Below are positions 43,801-55,941 of a DNA stretch of 64,000 bases, in pieces. Every line of letters begins with the position of its first letter. The stretch's first letter is position 1. The DNA is taken from the NCBI RefSeq assembly GCF_963678635.1, contig NC_087069.1, positions 33,751,090 through 33,815,089 of the forward strand. Direction: 5' to 3'. Source of the stretch: Symsagittifera roscoffensis. Its lineage: Eukaryota; Xenacoelomorpha; Acoela; Convolutidae. The position numbers and the translations under genes were made by a program. The notes beneath the pieces were generated by a model. That model did no database searches. It was not told where the DNA came from and was given only the letters and a program-made list of their open reading frames with translations.

Positions 43801-46645
43801 TGCATTATTGAAACAATTTTATTTGCAAAAAACTAATGAAAATGAATGATAGCAATATCTTTTGCATGAACCAATTAAGAAACAATTAATCGATACCTCC
43901 TCAGTAAACGTATATTCAAAAGATCAAGCCTGGTAGAAAAGAAGCAGTATATTATGAGCACTTGTGTTGATCAGAGTAATTTTTTTCAATTAATTGAATA
44001 AAGCTTCAAGTTTTAGTTGAGCGCTGATTAAGTTTCCGTACCCGTTTTAACTCTTAAAGAGCGCAAATTCATTATTTCAAATAAAGAACTTTGAATGCCT
44101 CAACTTTCACTAAATGCCAGATTATGGATTTTTTTGAAGAGATCTACAATTTTAACAATTTTGAAACATTGGAGAGAAACTACTAATCGGAGATTTTTCA
44201 TATGCCAGGGGTAAAGTTTCTCTAATTGTCTTGTACTTGTTTCAAACCATTTGGGACCAATCAATGTGGCGTAAGCTAAAGTAGAAAAAATTGGAAATAT
44301 TCTTTTGTTTTGCTCTGATTTTGTTTTTACTGTGATTTATGATGCAAATGGCTGAACTCAGTAAAAAAACAAGCCCTGAAAAATTACATACAGAAAATAC
44401 ATAGAAAAAATTATAACAAAGAATGTATGTTTACATGTCAAAAGTTATCTGAAAAAAAACACACCCCGAGCTACAAACAACCAGTCGTTTTCTTCGAAAG
44501 TTAGAGCAATAAACTGCTTATGGAAAACGCGAATCTAAGGAAACACGAATTAAGCTTAAACGTATAGCTGAAAAGGTACATCACTTAGAGTGTGGATCAC
44601 AATGATTGCATTTGTGTCATATAACAAGCCCGAGAAAAAATTTTTAAAAACTTATCAACGAATTTTTTCGGAACTGAAAATTTTTATGTAATCTATTCAA
44701 AAGTATGATGCATGCAAAATGTATCATTTCAAATTTTATACAGCGTGTGATGGGATGGTTTTAAAAAACAAAGGATTCAAGTTTCTTTCATTTTTTAAAA
44801 CGTTTCAACTGTTTTTTTTTTTAAATGAATACTAATCCAAAGAACGGTCGAAGCAGTGGAAAATCAGGGCTTCAAACTGCTAAAAACAGTTTTGGTTGTT
44901 CCGGCTTTCGAAGAAAATGACAAAATATTTGTTCTCCGGGTGTTTTTCTCCAGAAAACTTCGACTTTTTAACCAGTCTCTCAGTAGTTACAAAAAACTAT
45001 TACTTTTAAAATCATAATAACACCCGGTTCATTTCGTGCTATTAACGCGTAAGCCGATATTCCAACGGTCAAAATTGTTCCAAACTGAAATGAGGCATGT
45101 TGTTTGGACTATTTGGGTTTTGCTATATGCGAAATATACTTCTTTTTACTTTAAAAACATGTAGGGGTTATTCTTCAAACACAAAATTTTTAAAACAAAT
45201 TGTGATATTTTCCATTTTGGTTTTTGAAAATTTCAATCAGTTTTATTTAAAAGCAGTCGGAAAGCTCAGGGCTTGTTAATAATAGAAGCAGGATAATTGC
45301 GAAATAAAAACTGTTTCAACAAAACTAAATTGAAGGTAATGGAAAACAAAACACAAGAGTTTTTTCAAAAAGTTTAAGAGAGTTAACGGTTAGAGGTAAA
45401 AAAATCTGTTATTCTACGCCAAGAAGAAATACAAAAATTTGATCAATTCTTTGCTAGAATAGGGAAAGAATTGGCTGCGAAGGTTAAAAATCGGAATTGA
45501 TTCAACGAAGCGATTTCTTCAGGGTTTTTGTCTTTTAACTACAAGCGAAAACAAAATCTCCATCTTTTTCAAAAAGCTCAATCTAAAACACCGTTGTTAG
45601 TTTGAAAGTTTTTGCCACAAAAAATGGTAAAATGGCAATAATTAGTATTCAGACAAAGCTAATAAGCAAAAATTTAGCAAATTTTCCCAGATTTTTTTCA
45701 TTTAGCCATAGTTGTATCAATTCAACAAAATGGAGCAGAGAAAACGCCAGATAACTAGATAACTGTAGACCAATATTTCTTTTACAAGCTTTCAGCAAAC
45801 TTTTTTTGAACTAAAAGTTTTGTTGAGTTCTTAGAAAAATGCGGTCCCATTCAAGTATTGTTGAAATTTAAGTGTATGTTTACTGTTTTGCCAAGGGTCA
45901 ATGTTAGCTTTTTGATTTTCACCCAAGCATTTATGCAAAATGTATGGGCACTTACACAGACGCAAGTTTAGATTTCAAAAGTAAAATTGGTTTTAAGTCA
46001 AAAACCGAAACTTTTTGTGGATTGATTTAGCGACGTACTAATAAGGGCACAATTGCTTAAATTTAATTTAAGTACTTTTCAGCTTATACTGCAAGAGTAC
46101 GGCACAGCTATCAAAACTTTACTCCAGAAACCTAAAACGAGTCACATTTATGGAAAACCTACAAGACATGCTAGTGAAAAGAAGCGAATTGCACATATAC
46201 GATCTTATCAAAGCATAGTTAAATTAAACGCAATGTTTGAAAATTGAAAAAACGACAGGTGTAGAATTAGATAATTATTCAATTTTGTGTATAAATTTGT
46301 ATATAACTTTTGTATATGAATAAAAAAACTGTTGTTTCAAATTTGAGCTCAAGTCAACAGTACCTTTCGACTTTTATAAAAAAAAACTACGACGATTTTT
46401 TAACTACGACGATTTATACATCGAAAATAAGAAAGATAAAGAAGTTTTTTTTTTCTAAAATTTGTGTTATAGGTTCGAGCAACTAATAATACCTTATAGG
46501 CGAAATTTGTTTGTACCTAGGGGGTTTGAAAGTGTACTGTTTAATTGAGACATCACTTGACTAGGACTATCCTGTCTTTTGATGACCAAAATTGCGCAAT
46601 GTGACATTTGTCTTTTGAATAATCTCTGATATGGAAACAATTTAT
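43801..46645. other. Gene-free; family-A fragment at 44860-45110
   Basis: The only recognisable content is a family-A segment with TTGTTCCGGCTTTCGAAGAA and GTGCTATTAACGCGTAAGCC near 44898 and 45038. Confidence 0.5.
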
Positions 46646-49170
46646 GATTATTATTGTATCAAAAATTAAAGGACTTTGACTGAAGAAATATGTATCAAGT
46701 TTTCTTCATGGAAATTTAGTCATTGTTTCCAGCAAACTCAGAACGAGACTGCTCGTTTCAGGACAATGCCTTAAATGTTTTGAATATATAATTTTAAATT
46801 AACTGTTTTTTTCCAGATTTTTTTTGTCAAAATCATACCCTACATGCTATGTAAAGCATAAAGTTATATTTTAGCATACAGCAAAGTATCAAATAGATCA
46901 AATAGAATGTCTTAATTCAATATTGATAGATTTATAAGACAGATTAAGTCTCCACTTATGCGTTAATAGCACAAAAAATTTATCTCAAATTGGCAGTCTT
47001 TAAACCCCATAATTTCACAAAAGTGAAAAATCTATTCAATTTTGAGCTCGGGAAAATAGTTCTTGTTGGCTGATATGAAAAAATTCCGGCAGAGTTGGCC
47101 AGTAAAAAGTCAAATTGGTCTGCAGAAAATAAAACTACCCGAGCACAAATTTTCCGCCTCTTTTTTCAAAAATCTGAACAATAAAATGAACATGTGTCCG
47201 GGCTGGTGATGAAATTGAGCGAAATTCTAAGAGAAAAAACTACAAAAAGCACTTTCTTTGCAAAAAAAAACATCAAAAATATACTTTCGACAACTTGTGA
47301 GCAAGCGGGAAGAGGGGGACTAAAAGCATGGGGAACAAATTGAGGGAATAAAAACATTTTACGGAAGGCTTGAACACCAATAACAAAATGATATAGCTAT
47401 CGACAGCCTTTGATTGATTTACTCTAAAAATTACCCGAACTTAAAATTTGCGTGAAAAAAGATTTTAGACACACCGGAATGCAAAGATTTTTTGAGCTTA
47501 CTTTTTGATTTAAAAAAATTTATTCAAATATATTTTTTGCAAAAAACCCCGAATCTTTTGATTATTATACCAAAAAATCTATCATTTTTTGGCACGGGGC
47601 CAACAAGAAATCAAAAAATCAATAGCTCTTAGAATAAATTTAAACACTCGAGTTGATGTGCTCAATAAGTGTTAGAATTTTAGAACAACAAGGTAGAAAT
47701 CTCAAACAGGCTATAAAGTAGCTCCTAATGATGTGTGTTGACTCAGCACTGGTTTGTAACCTCGAAGATGAAAACTTGCTCCTGAGTAACGGATACGGTT
47801 TAGTTAACAAGTTGATAAAATACAAATTAGAATTAATGCCAAATTGTTGACAATATCGGTGCTACCTTGAGCAAATGAATCGGTCAATAACTATAGCATA
47901 TAGCTGATTATTATTGTATCAAAAATTAAAGGAATTTGACTGTAGAAATATGTATCAAGTTTTCTTCATGGAAATTTAGTCATTGTTTCCAGCAAACTCA
48001 GAACGAGACAGCTCGTTTCAAGACAAAGCCTTAAATGTTTTGTTTATATAATTTTAAATTAACTGTTTTTTTTTTCAATTTTTTTTTGTCAAAATCATAC
48101 CCTACATGCTATGTAAAGCATAAAGTTATATTTTAGCATACAGCAAAGTATCAAATAGATCAAATAGAATGTCTTAATTCAATATTGATAGATTTATAAG
48201 ACAGATTAAGTCTCCACTTATGCGTTAATAGCACAAAAATTTTATCTCAAATTGGCAGTCTTTAAGCCCCATAATTTCACAAAAGTGAAAAATGTATTCA
48301 ATTTTGAGCTCGGGACAATAGTTCTTGTTGGCTGATATGAAAAAATTCCGTCAGAGTTGGCCAGTAAAAAGTCAAATTGGTCTGCAGAAAATAAAACTAC
48401 CCGAGCACAAAATTTCCGCCTCTTTTTTCAAAAATCTGAACAATAAAATGAAAATGTGTCCGGGCTGGTGATGAAATTGAACAAAATTTAAAGAGAAAAA
48501 ACTACAAAAAGCACTTGCTTTGCAAAAAAAACATCAAATATATACTTTCGACAACTTGTGAGCAAGCAGGAAGAGGGGGACTTAAAGCATGGGGAACAAA
48601 ATGAGGGAATAAAAATATTTTACGGAAGGCTTGAACACCAATAACAAAATGATATAGCTATCGACAGCCTTTGATCGATTTACTCTAAAAATTACCTGAA
48701 CTTAAAATTTGCGTGAAAAAAGATTTTAGACACACCGGAATGCAAAGTTTTTTTGAGCTTACTTTTTGATTTAAAAAAATATATTTCAAATATATTTTTT
48801 GCAAAAAAAACCCCGAATCTTTTGATTATTATACTGAAAAAATCTATCGTTTTTTGGCACGGGGCCAACTTGAAATCAAAATATCAATAGCTCTTAGAAT
48901 ATATTTAAACACTCGAGTTGATGTGCTCAATAAGTGTTAGAATTTTAAAACAACAAGGTAGAAATCTCAAACAGGCTATAAAGTAGCTCCTAATGATGTG
49001 TGTTGACTCAGCACTGTTTTGTAACCTCGAAGATGAAAACTTGCTCCTGAGAAACGGATAAGGTTTAGTTAACAAGTTGATAAAATAGAAATTAGAGTTA
49101 ATGCCAAATTGTTGACAATATCGGTGCTACCTTGAGCAAATGAATCGGTCAATAACTATAGCTTTTAGCT
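46646..49170 (+). repeat. Tandem duplication, two 1.26 kb units
   Basis: Unit 1 spans 46646-47905 and unit 2 spans 47906-49170. They are almost identical from GATTATTATTGTATCAAAAA to GGTCAATAACTATAGC..TTAGCT, differing by scattered substitutions and small A/T-run indels. Each unit contains a family-A-like block (GACTGCTCGTTTCAGGACAA, or AGACAGCTCG in unit 2) and no convincing gene. Confidence 0.92.
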
Positions 49171-49224
49171 GTTTTTACGTGGGGAAATCAGTGATAAACT
49201 AGAAAATCCGACAGGAAATGAGCA

Positions 49225-50089
49225 CCCGGGTTGACCGATTATGCTAGTCATACAATTCCATAAACTAAATCTATGAAAAAATACTAATCCTACACCAAAT
49301 TTCATACATTTTGCTACAATGGGATCATGGAATTTTCAAATTTTCTTTTTTCTTGTTTTGGCATACATTTCGGTGTATCGTACTTAAAAAAAAACTAAAA
49401 TTTTTTGTCAAAAAAGGCTAATCATACAACTTCTATAAATCGAAACTGTATGATAAGTTTTCTTTTGGTGGCGACAACAAAAATGCATTCCAAATTTTGA
49501 AATTGCCTCAAAATTTGTTTTTGCGTCTTTTCTACCGCAAATCGAATTTTGTACACAAACATTGCCAAAAAAAATTTTGCATGCAAAATTTAAAATTTTA
49601 GGTGCATAACGTAGTTGTGGATGCACTAATGTTGATTTTTTTTTGTTTTCGCCGGTTAATTTTTTTTTTCAAAAACGCTAAAAATTCTTAGAGTGAAATG
49701 TGTAAGTAGAGTGGAATGTGTAAGTATGCCTTGATCAATGTCTTGAAAATTTTTGCCGAAGTTCAAACGTTTGTTACTTTCGTTATATCATTTGTGTACC
49801 ACAGCTCTGGACACTTCAGGCCGTTTTCTAAGCATTGCTGCAACTGCAAGACCGTCCAACCTTTGGTTAATTCAGCTTTGAGAAAACCAATGTCTTTGTC
49901 ACTTGCGTTCATTTTAGAAATTAAATTATTTAAAAAAAAACATCAAAATTTTAATTTTATGGAAAAATATTTTTCATAAAATTTTCATATATGGAAAAGC
50001 GCTTATCATAGAGCCTTCATACAGCTTTCTGTACGTATAGAATTGTATGGTAAGAAGTTTTTCTTACATGAAGTTTTGGTCAACCCTGG
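49225..50089. mobile_element. Family-D element, copy 3 (both ends present)
   Basis: Left terminus CCCGGGTTGACC and right terminus GGTCAACCCTGG are inverted. Inside are ATGCTAGTCATACAATTCCA and its complements (GTATAGAATTGTATGG). It lies 55 bases after the 1.26 kb tandem duplication. No transposase is recognised in its 865 bases. Confidence 0.7.
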
Positions 50090-50337
50090 CGGTTGTAATT
50101 TAATTAACTTCCTTCAAGTTGTTGACCAAAAAGGATATTGCCAACAATTTGGCATTAACTACAAAACCATGTCCATGCCCATGTTGACGACTGAATGATT
50201 CCGTGAAACAGGCAGCAACACCAGAAACACCAAGTGACCCAGTTACTGGAGGACTTGGAGTCATTTTTAACGAGAGCCAGCACGTTTAGGGCCACAGTGG
50301 TGGGTCTACGCGCATTAAAACACTAAACATCGGCAAG
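50090..50337 (+). other. Possible relict coding exon
   Basis: A patch of balanced composition. One plus frame around 50205-50310 reads NRQQHQKHQVTQLLEDLESF and continues open for a few more codons, bounded by stops. It is not recognised and may be a fragment of an old gene between two repeats. Confidence 0.25.
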
Positions 50338-51375
50338 AATGTTCGTATATCAGGGCACTGTCCTGAAAGCTCAGACTGCCCCTTAATCCATATAAAATAG
50401 TTTTTAGGAAAAGAAAATATTGAAAAACTAAAAATTTTGGACAATATCAAAGATCAAGTGTGATAGTTTGAATTGTACGAAAATGATACGACCTTTATCT
50501 AGCCTCAATTCGATTTGAAACCTTTTGGTTGTGCGAGATAATTCGCCACGGATAAAAATTTTTGCGTTAGAATTTCAAGATTATAAATTATTTATTTTTT
50601 CGATTGCTGAAAACTGACTAAATAAAAAACGGTTGTTTCAAACTTGAGCTGAAGTCAACAATACCTTTCAACATATATAAAAAAAACTCTGTCAAATTTT
50701 TTTTTTGAAAAGTCAAAATTTGTCTGAAGAAAAAAAAAACACTCCGAGCACAATGTTCCGTTACTTTCGTCACGAAAGTCAGAACAATAAAAACTAGGGA
50801 TAACCATGCGAATTACATAGCTATAAATGCTTAAAATATAGTCATAAAGTCACAAAACCAAAAAAAGACTGCTCGTATCAGGGCGAAGCCCTGAATATTT
50901 CGACTGCTTTATAAAATGTATGGAGCAGATATAACAAGAAAAAATTAAATGTAATCAAACAAATTGAGTTTTTTTTATTTGAGATTTTTTTTGTGAAAAC
51001 ACCAACCCCCTCCTCCCACGCCAAATAAAGTAGAAAAATAGATTTCACTCCTAATAACGAATCATTTATGGTAGATAAAATTCCTTCAACCGATTTGGAA
51101 CGATTTCTAAGACGGATTAAATCTCCTCTTAAGCCTTAATAGCGCGAAATGTGTCGCGCATAAATTTCCCAAATTGGCCAAAATGGCCATTTGTGAATTC
51201 CATAACTTTACAAAAACTGATTACAGGTTATTTTTTTGCAAATTTAAGCCCAGGAAACAAAATTTTTCGAATGTTTTTTAAAAAATCCGATAAAAATGGC
51301 TAGTTAAAAAGTCGAACTTTGTCTGAAGAAAAAAATCACCCGAGCACAAATAGTCCGTCAGTTTTGTTTAAAAAA
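50338..51375. repeat. Two adjacent family-A repeat copies
   Basis: Copy at 50338-50790 (TATATCAGGGCACTGTCCTGA, then TTGTGCGAGATAATTCGCC) and copy at 50866-51375 (AGACTGCTCGTATCAGGGCG, then GGAACGATTTCTAAGACGG and TTAATAGCGCGAAATGTG). Both follow the order of the copy at 2771. They are non-coding. Confidence 0.65.
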
Positions 51376-53235
51376 GTTGGAATAAAAACAGTAAAAACAC
51401 AAATTACGTCAAATTTAGTTTGACCGTACATACCACAAAATACAGACTTTGTTGAAACAAACGACAAAAAAACATAAATCATCGTTGAGGGTAGAGGTAT
51501 GTTTCGATTGTATGTTTCTTTGCTTTTAATTTGAGGTTTTATAGCTTTTTTCTATTCAAGAATTGGTCAAGAAATGAAAAAATTCACAGTTTTTTTCAAA
51601 GCAGGGAAAATCATTTTGAGAAATAATGCTGATTTAAATGATCCGGACAAAACGCATTAAATTAGAAACGTCAAACGCGTTTTTCTCAAAGTGAATTGAG
51701 TTTAGGTAAAAAATGATGAAGTCAAAACTTACTTAGAATTTTAGTGCATAGAATTATTTTAGTGCATATTCTTGTGCGAAACTCGGGCCTCAAATTTTAC
51801 CCAAAAAATGGATTTTTTTTGGCTTTTTTAGTCAATCAAAAATTGCGCCAAAACTATTTGTTTGATCACTGACATAGTTATCTCAAAGTGAGCCTCTTAC
51901 GTAGCCCAACAAACTTTGAGGAAAATAAATTCTCCGAAAATTGTATAAACTAATTTATTTTTGTTTGATTGACAAAAAAGGTCATTTTTACTGTATAAAA
52001 CATCAATTAAAAAAACAATTTGTAAACGTTTTGCGCAATTTTTTTAGAGAGGATACTCTTTCTTAACTTTTTTTGGTCTACGTAATAGGGTCACTTTGAT
52101 TTAATTATGTCAGTGATTGACCAAATAGTTTTGGCGTAATTTTTGATTGACTGGCGTAATTTTTGATTGACTGGTTTTGTCTGGAGAACTTAAATCAGCA
52201 CTGTATTTTTTGCAGTCTGATTCACAATTTGAATGATTTTTTTTATGGTATGTCTCTCAACCAATCTGATTATCAATAGTAACTAAATTTATGCAAAAAA
52301 AATTCAAATCCGAAGTTCCTCGATAGCGCAAATGGTTGAAGCAACAAAGTTTTCGATCGCCAAATTATTTACCTCCCCAAAAATTGTATACAAAAAAACG
52401 ATTTTTTTTTTCAAAAAAAAATCTGATTGTCAAAGTCAATCATGTTTGTTTAAGATTATATCCCGCCGATAAGTTTTTTGAGAAAACAAACGGCTAAACT
52501 GAACTCATACGGCAAATTAGTTGGGTTGCAATTCAGTTTAGCGAAAAACGATGATAAAAAGCACAATATCAAGTGAGCCGAATATACGCTCAGGTTGACG
52601 AATGCTCCAGTCTCGGTCGGTTTATCTGCCGTTCATTTTATTTAATTGCAATTAAAACAAAAACCAAAAATTTTTATTGTTGGATTCTTCATCTAAAAAG
52701 TATAAACGAAAGATAGAAAAAATTTTCTCGGAACTCGAGGAAATGTACAGCACTTAGAATTCGAGAGGGGGAATCAAAGAGCAGGTTGGAACTGCAGATT
52801 GCCGATCTTGCAAGAGATACCTTCATGCAAGGTTTTAAAGCGGTTCTGAGAATTTTAGAAATTGAACTGAGATGAGAGCACACGAGGATTAACTTAAGTA
52901 TGGCTCCTGTGGCAATTTGGTTCGATTCCAAGTCATAAAGCTTTACAGTTTTAGTCTAAACAGTTTCAATGGATGTTTGACATAACCATTTGCATTGATA
53001 GTTTGTATTTGGACATGCTTGCTAATCAATATCCTATTGAAACTATGAACAATTTCTAAAAATCTATGAAAATTGAAGCAATTTTGCCAAAATTAAAAAA
53101 GGTTTGAAATTTTAGCCCTATACCCAAAAAACGATAAAATGAAAAACATAAAGGTTATAGAGGCTTCTAATTCATTTCGGTGCTTATCATAAGAGCGGTT
53201 TAAAAAATTGGTCCCTTTTGCTTGGGTTGAGAAGA
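51376..53235. other. Gene-free AT-rich stretch
   Basis: No gene recognised. A tRNA box-A-like string (TAGCGCAAATGG at about 52325) was noted, but there is no matching box B. The ORF at 52689-52931 on the minus strand has no recognised family. Confidence 0.5.
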
Positions 53236-53243
53236 ATCAGAGG

Positions 53244-53429
53244 CAGGCGCGGATCTAGGATTTTCTCGAGGGGGAGGGGGGGGGGGGCGTATTTTCAAAA
53301 AAAAAATTGAAAACTTGTCGACCTTTTTTTAGGAGGCAAATTTTTGAAAAAAAGGCGTTTTTAGGCTTTTTTGGAAAATTTCGACAAAAAAAACTCGTCC
53401 CCCCCCCCCCCCCCCTAAATCAGCTACTG
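53244..53429. mobile_element. hAT-type non-autonomous element with 8-bp target duplication
   Basis: The perfect 8-base direct repeat ATCAGAGG flanks the element (53236-53243 and 53430-53437). Termini are CAGGCGCGGATCTAGG at the left and, inverted, CAGTAGCTGATTTAGG at the right, beginning with the CAG typical of hAT ends. Long G and C tracts lie just inside each terminus (about 53270-53287 and 53400-53415). The interior is only about 100 bases, so it cannot encode a transposase. Confidence 0.85.
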
Positions 53430-53906
53430 ATCAGAGGTGTTCTTTTTAAGTCTTATTCGTATCCTTTTTATTTTGTATTTACGCTGCGTAACACAGCTTC
53501 TCTGATGCCAAACCGAGGCTAAAAAGCAGGCCTCGCAGTGAACTTCCATGTGATTGTCTTTGAAATTCAATATATGAAATCTATTTAAAATTATTTTCAT
53601 GTTTTCATGTTATAAACTGCATTAAAACATGTCAGCTTGAACAAGTGAACAAATTTCTACAACATTTCTCTCATGCAAAATGACATTTGAACAATTTTTC
53701 AACAGCTTAATTTTGTAATTTTCGAAAGGGGGTGGAAAAGTGCAAAAGAGCCTCAGTTTTTCAATTGGCTGAGCTCAACTGCTATTTCAGAAGAAACAGT
53801 TTTCTAATGATGCTCGAGCTTTCAAATTTATTGAGATTTTGGTATAAGAATCAAGCAAATTTTGCCAGTCAACTGTGACACGCGCTCTTTACACGTGCAC
53901 TTAACT

Positions 53907-55590
53907 GAGTTATATCCTTTTGGTTATACTTCTAGATTAATTTCAGATAAGGTGCACCGTCTGCTCGTCACGATTTCTAATGTCTTAAATGGTTAGTTCT
54001 TACGATTTTTTGTGGTTAGCTTAACTTGGGTCGTCTTTGTTGGGTTGGAGAGAAAAGCGTAGATCGATTCGTGAGAATGATTTTAACTTTCTCGTGAATA
54101 ATTCTAAGTTAAGATAAACTTACCTAATCTTATTAGGGGTTGTGATTTGTGATCAAGGGTTGGAGAACAGTAAATCGATCCACAAGGTTCAGGTATAATT
54201 AGAACGCAAGTAGTTCGTTAGATACTATTTTATGACTTACTAAGTTTAAGTGTTTTAGCCTGGGTCATCTAAGAGGAGGGGGATCAAGTGAAGCATGAGT
54301 AAGCGAAGTTCTTCACTGTTTATCTTAATTAAAATGGTTAATTTTTTGAAAATTTTCTGTTAATTCTGGGTATTTAATAAAGGTTGGGTGGTGAATCGAC
54401 GTTTGAGGTCATTAGACACTAATTTACATGGGAGGGGGAGAACAAAAATGTTCTATTTGATCCAAAGATAAGCCTTGATGATCAGAAATTTAGATTTAAT
54501 TTATTTTAATTTAAAGATCCAAGGGAAACCTTGATGATTTGCTATTTAAAATGAAATTAATTTAAATGAAAACAAGGATAAGCCTTGATAGGTTATTGAT
54601 AAAAGGTTAGGGTTAAGTTTTTAGTTTTGATGATTGTTATTTTTTTGAGATTCGCTGTTATGTTTTAGGTGATGAAGCTGGGATGAAGAGATGATTTGTA
54701 TATACTAGTGATGTATGATTTATACTAAATAATTTTCTTTTAGTTCCAATAAATATTTTTTCAAGGTGTTATTTAAATTACAGCTGATTTAAGGAAAACG
54801 ACAAGTGATGTTTTTATCAGTCGTTATTGTATAATCATTAAGTTTAGTGCCATGAAAGGTTATTTGAGATGATTCTTCAAAATATTATGTCAGTTAATGG
54901 AAATTTAAATTTACTGCTGGTAGTGTCCTAAATACAAAAGTTTGATCTCGTTTTTGTCGTACAATCATGAAATCGATTGGTAGATTTCTTCCTAGTCGTA
55001 TGCCGTCTCTTGTTCGAAGTCTTCTTCCAATACCGGCTAGTTCTCATATTGTTCGGAATATTGGATCTGATCTATTGAGGCGTAGAGACATATCTACTAA
55101 GTTTTTGTCATTTAACATTTTTGAAAAATTGTATTTGTCTAATTCTAATCTAATTTTTGTCTAAGTCTAGGTTAGTTAAGGTCTGTTCGAGACTTTTGGT
55201 CGCACCAGATGAGTTATATCCTTTTGGTTATACTCATAGAGTAATTTCAGATAAGGTACACCGTCTGGTCGTCACGCTATCTTATTTTCGGCGGGGTAGA
55301 TTCGTGCAGCTTCTTAGTCTAATACCAATTTTAATATTACTCTTTTATCTCCTAGTCTCAATAGATCTAATGTACACCGGTTTACGCGAGCTAGTTCCAG
55401 AATGTGGACAACTGTATTCTAAGTTTAATTCAAATTGTTCTGGTGTTGAAAATACAAGTAGTTTTAACACTTACAAATAAGTGGGTTGTTAGTTTGATGT
55501 AGTATGATTGGTTAGTATTTAATATTTTATAGAGATAAAATATCATAATAATAACCAATGATAAATACTAGTTTAGATCTGGTTTCATTA
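53907..55590 (-). repeat. Fragment of the retroelement terminal repeat, with a 70-base direct repeat
   Basis: The stretch 55205-55590 is homologous to the outer ends of both retroelement arms (GGATAAGGTACACC-like block, AATACCAATTTTAATATTACTC, ATCTCCTAGTCTCAATAGATC). The first 70 bases recur at 53907-53974 (GAGTTATATCCTTTTGGTTA then AGATAAGGTGCACCGTCTG). The intervening 1.2 kb has no recognised gene. It may be a decayed solo LTR or a truncated relative. Orientation is given by the right arm. Confidence 0.5.
55157..55480 (+). CDS. Small membrane-protein-like ORF in the LTR-like fragment (antisense)
   Basis: Frame of up to 107 codons containing VISDKVHRLVVTLSYF and one hydrophobic segment (LLSLIPILILLFYLLVS), followed by a Cys-containing polar tail. 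It lies on the strand opposite to retroelement sense. The same frame is traceable in the right arm (reverse of about 31990-32240), broken by three stops, and is more damaged in the left arm. The start is uncertain because no ATG begins the conserved part. It may be open by chance. Confidence 0.25.
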   Translation: MSKSRLVKVCSRLLVAPDELYPFGYTHRVISDKVHRLVVTLSYFRRGRFVQLLSLIPILILLFYLLVSIDLMYTGLRELVPECGQLYSKFNSNCSGVENTSSFNTYK

Positions 55591-55739
55591 CAATTTGCTT
55601 TTTAGAACACGCATTTTACACATTAGGAACCTCACTGTTTGACCTACAAGGTCTTTTTTTTTAAATTTTTAGTTGAATGAAGGCAGAGCCAGTAAATTTT
55701 GTAAAAAAAAACGTGAGTAGTTGGTATATGGTTCGTCTC

Positions 55740-55941
55740 CATTACGAGGCCAAACAGTGCACTGGATAGGCGCAAAATTTTGTGTCTGTATGTTCCCGGA
55801 TTCCAGAGACAAGTTTTTAATCATGTTAAAATTTTGTCGGATTGATCAAAGGAAAGTAAAGAACAAAAGAAGAATAAAGAGAGCGTCCTTGTTGCGGAAT
55901 CCGCTTACAAAGCACAAAATGCACAGTTTGGCCTCGTAATG
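55740..55941. mobile_element. Family-E TIR element, copy 2
   Basis: CATTACGAGGCCAAACAGTGC at the left and GCACAGTTTGGCCTCGTAATG at the right are near-perfect inverted termini of about 22 bases. At 202 bases it is a typical MITE size. It contains GTTCCCGGATTCCAGAGACA, shared in altered form with copy 1, and GCGGAATCCGC. Confidence 0.8.

Noticed and set aside
52314-52370. tRNA-like string with a box-A match (TAGCGCAAATGG)
   Set aside because: No acceptor stem pairing, no anticodon arm and no box B downstream.
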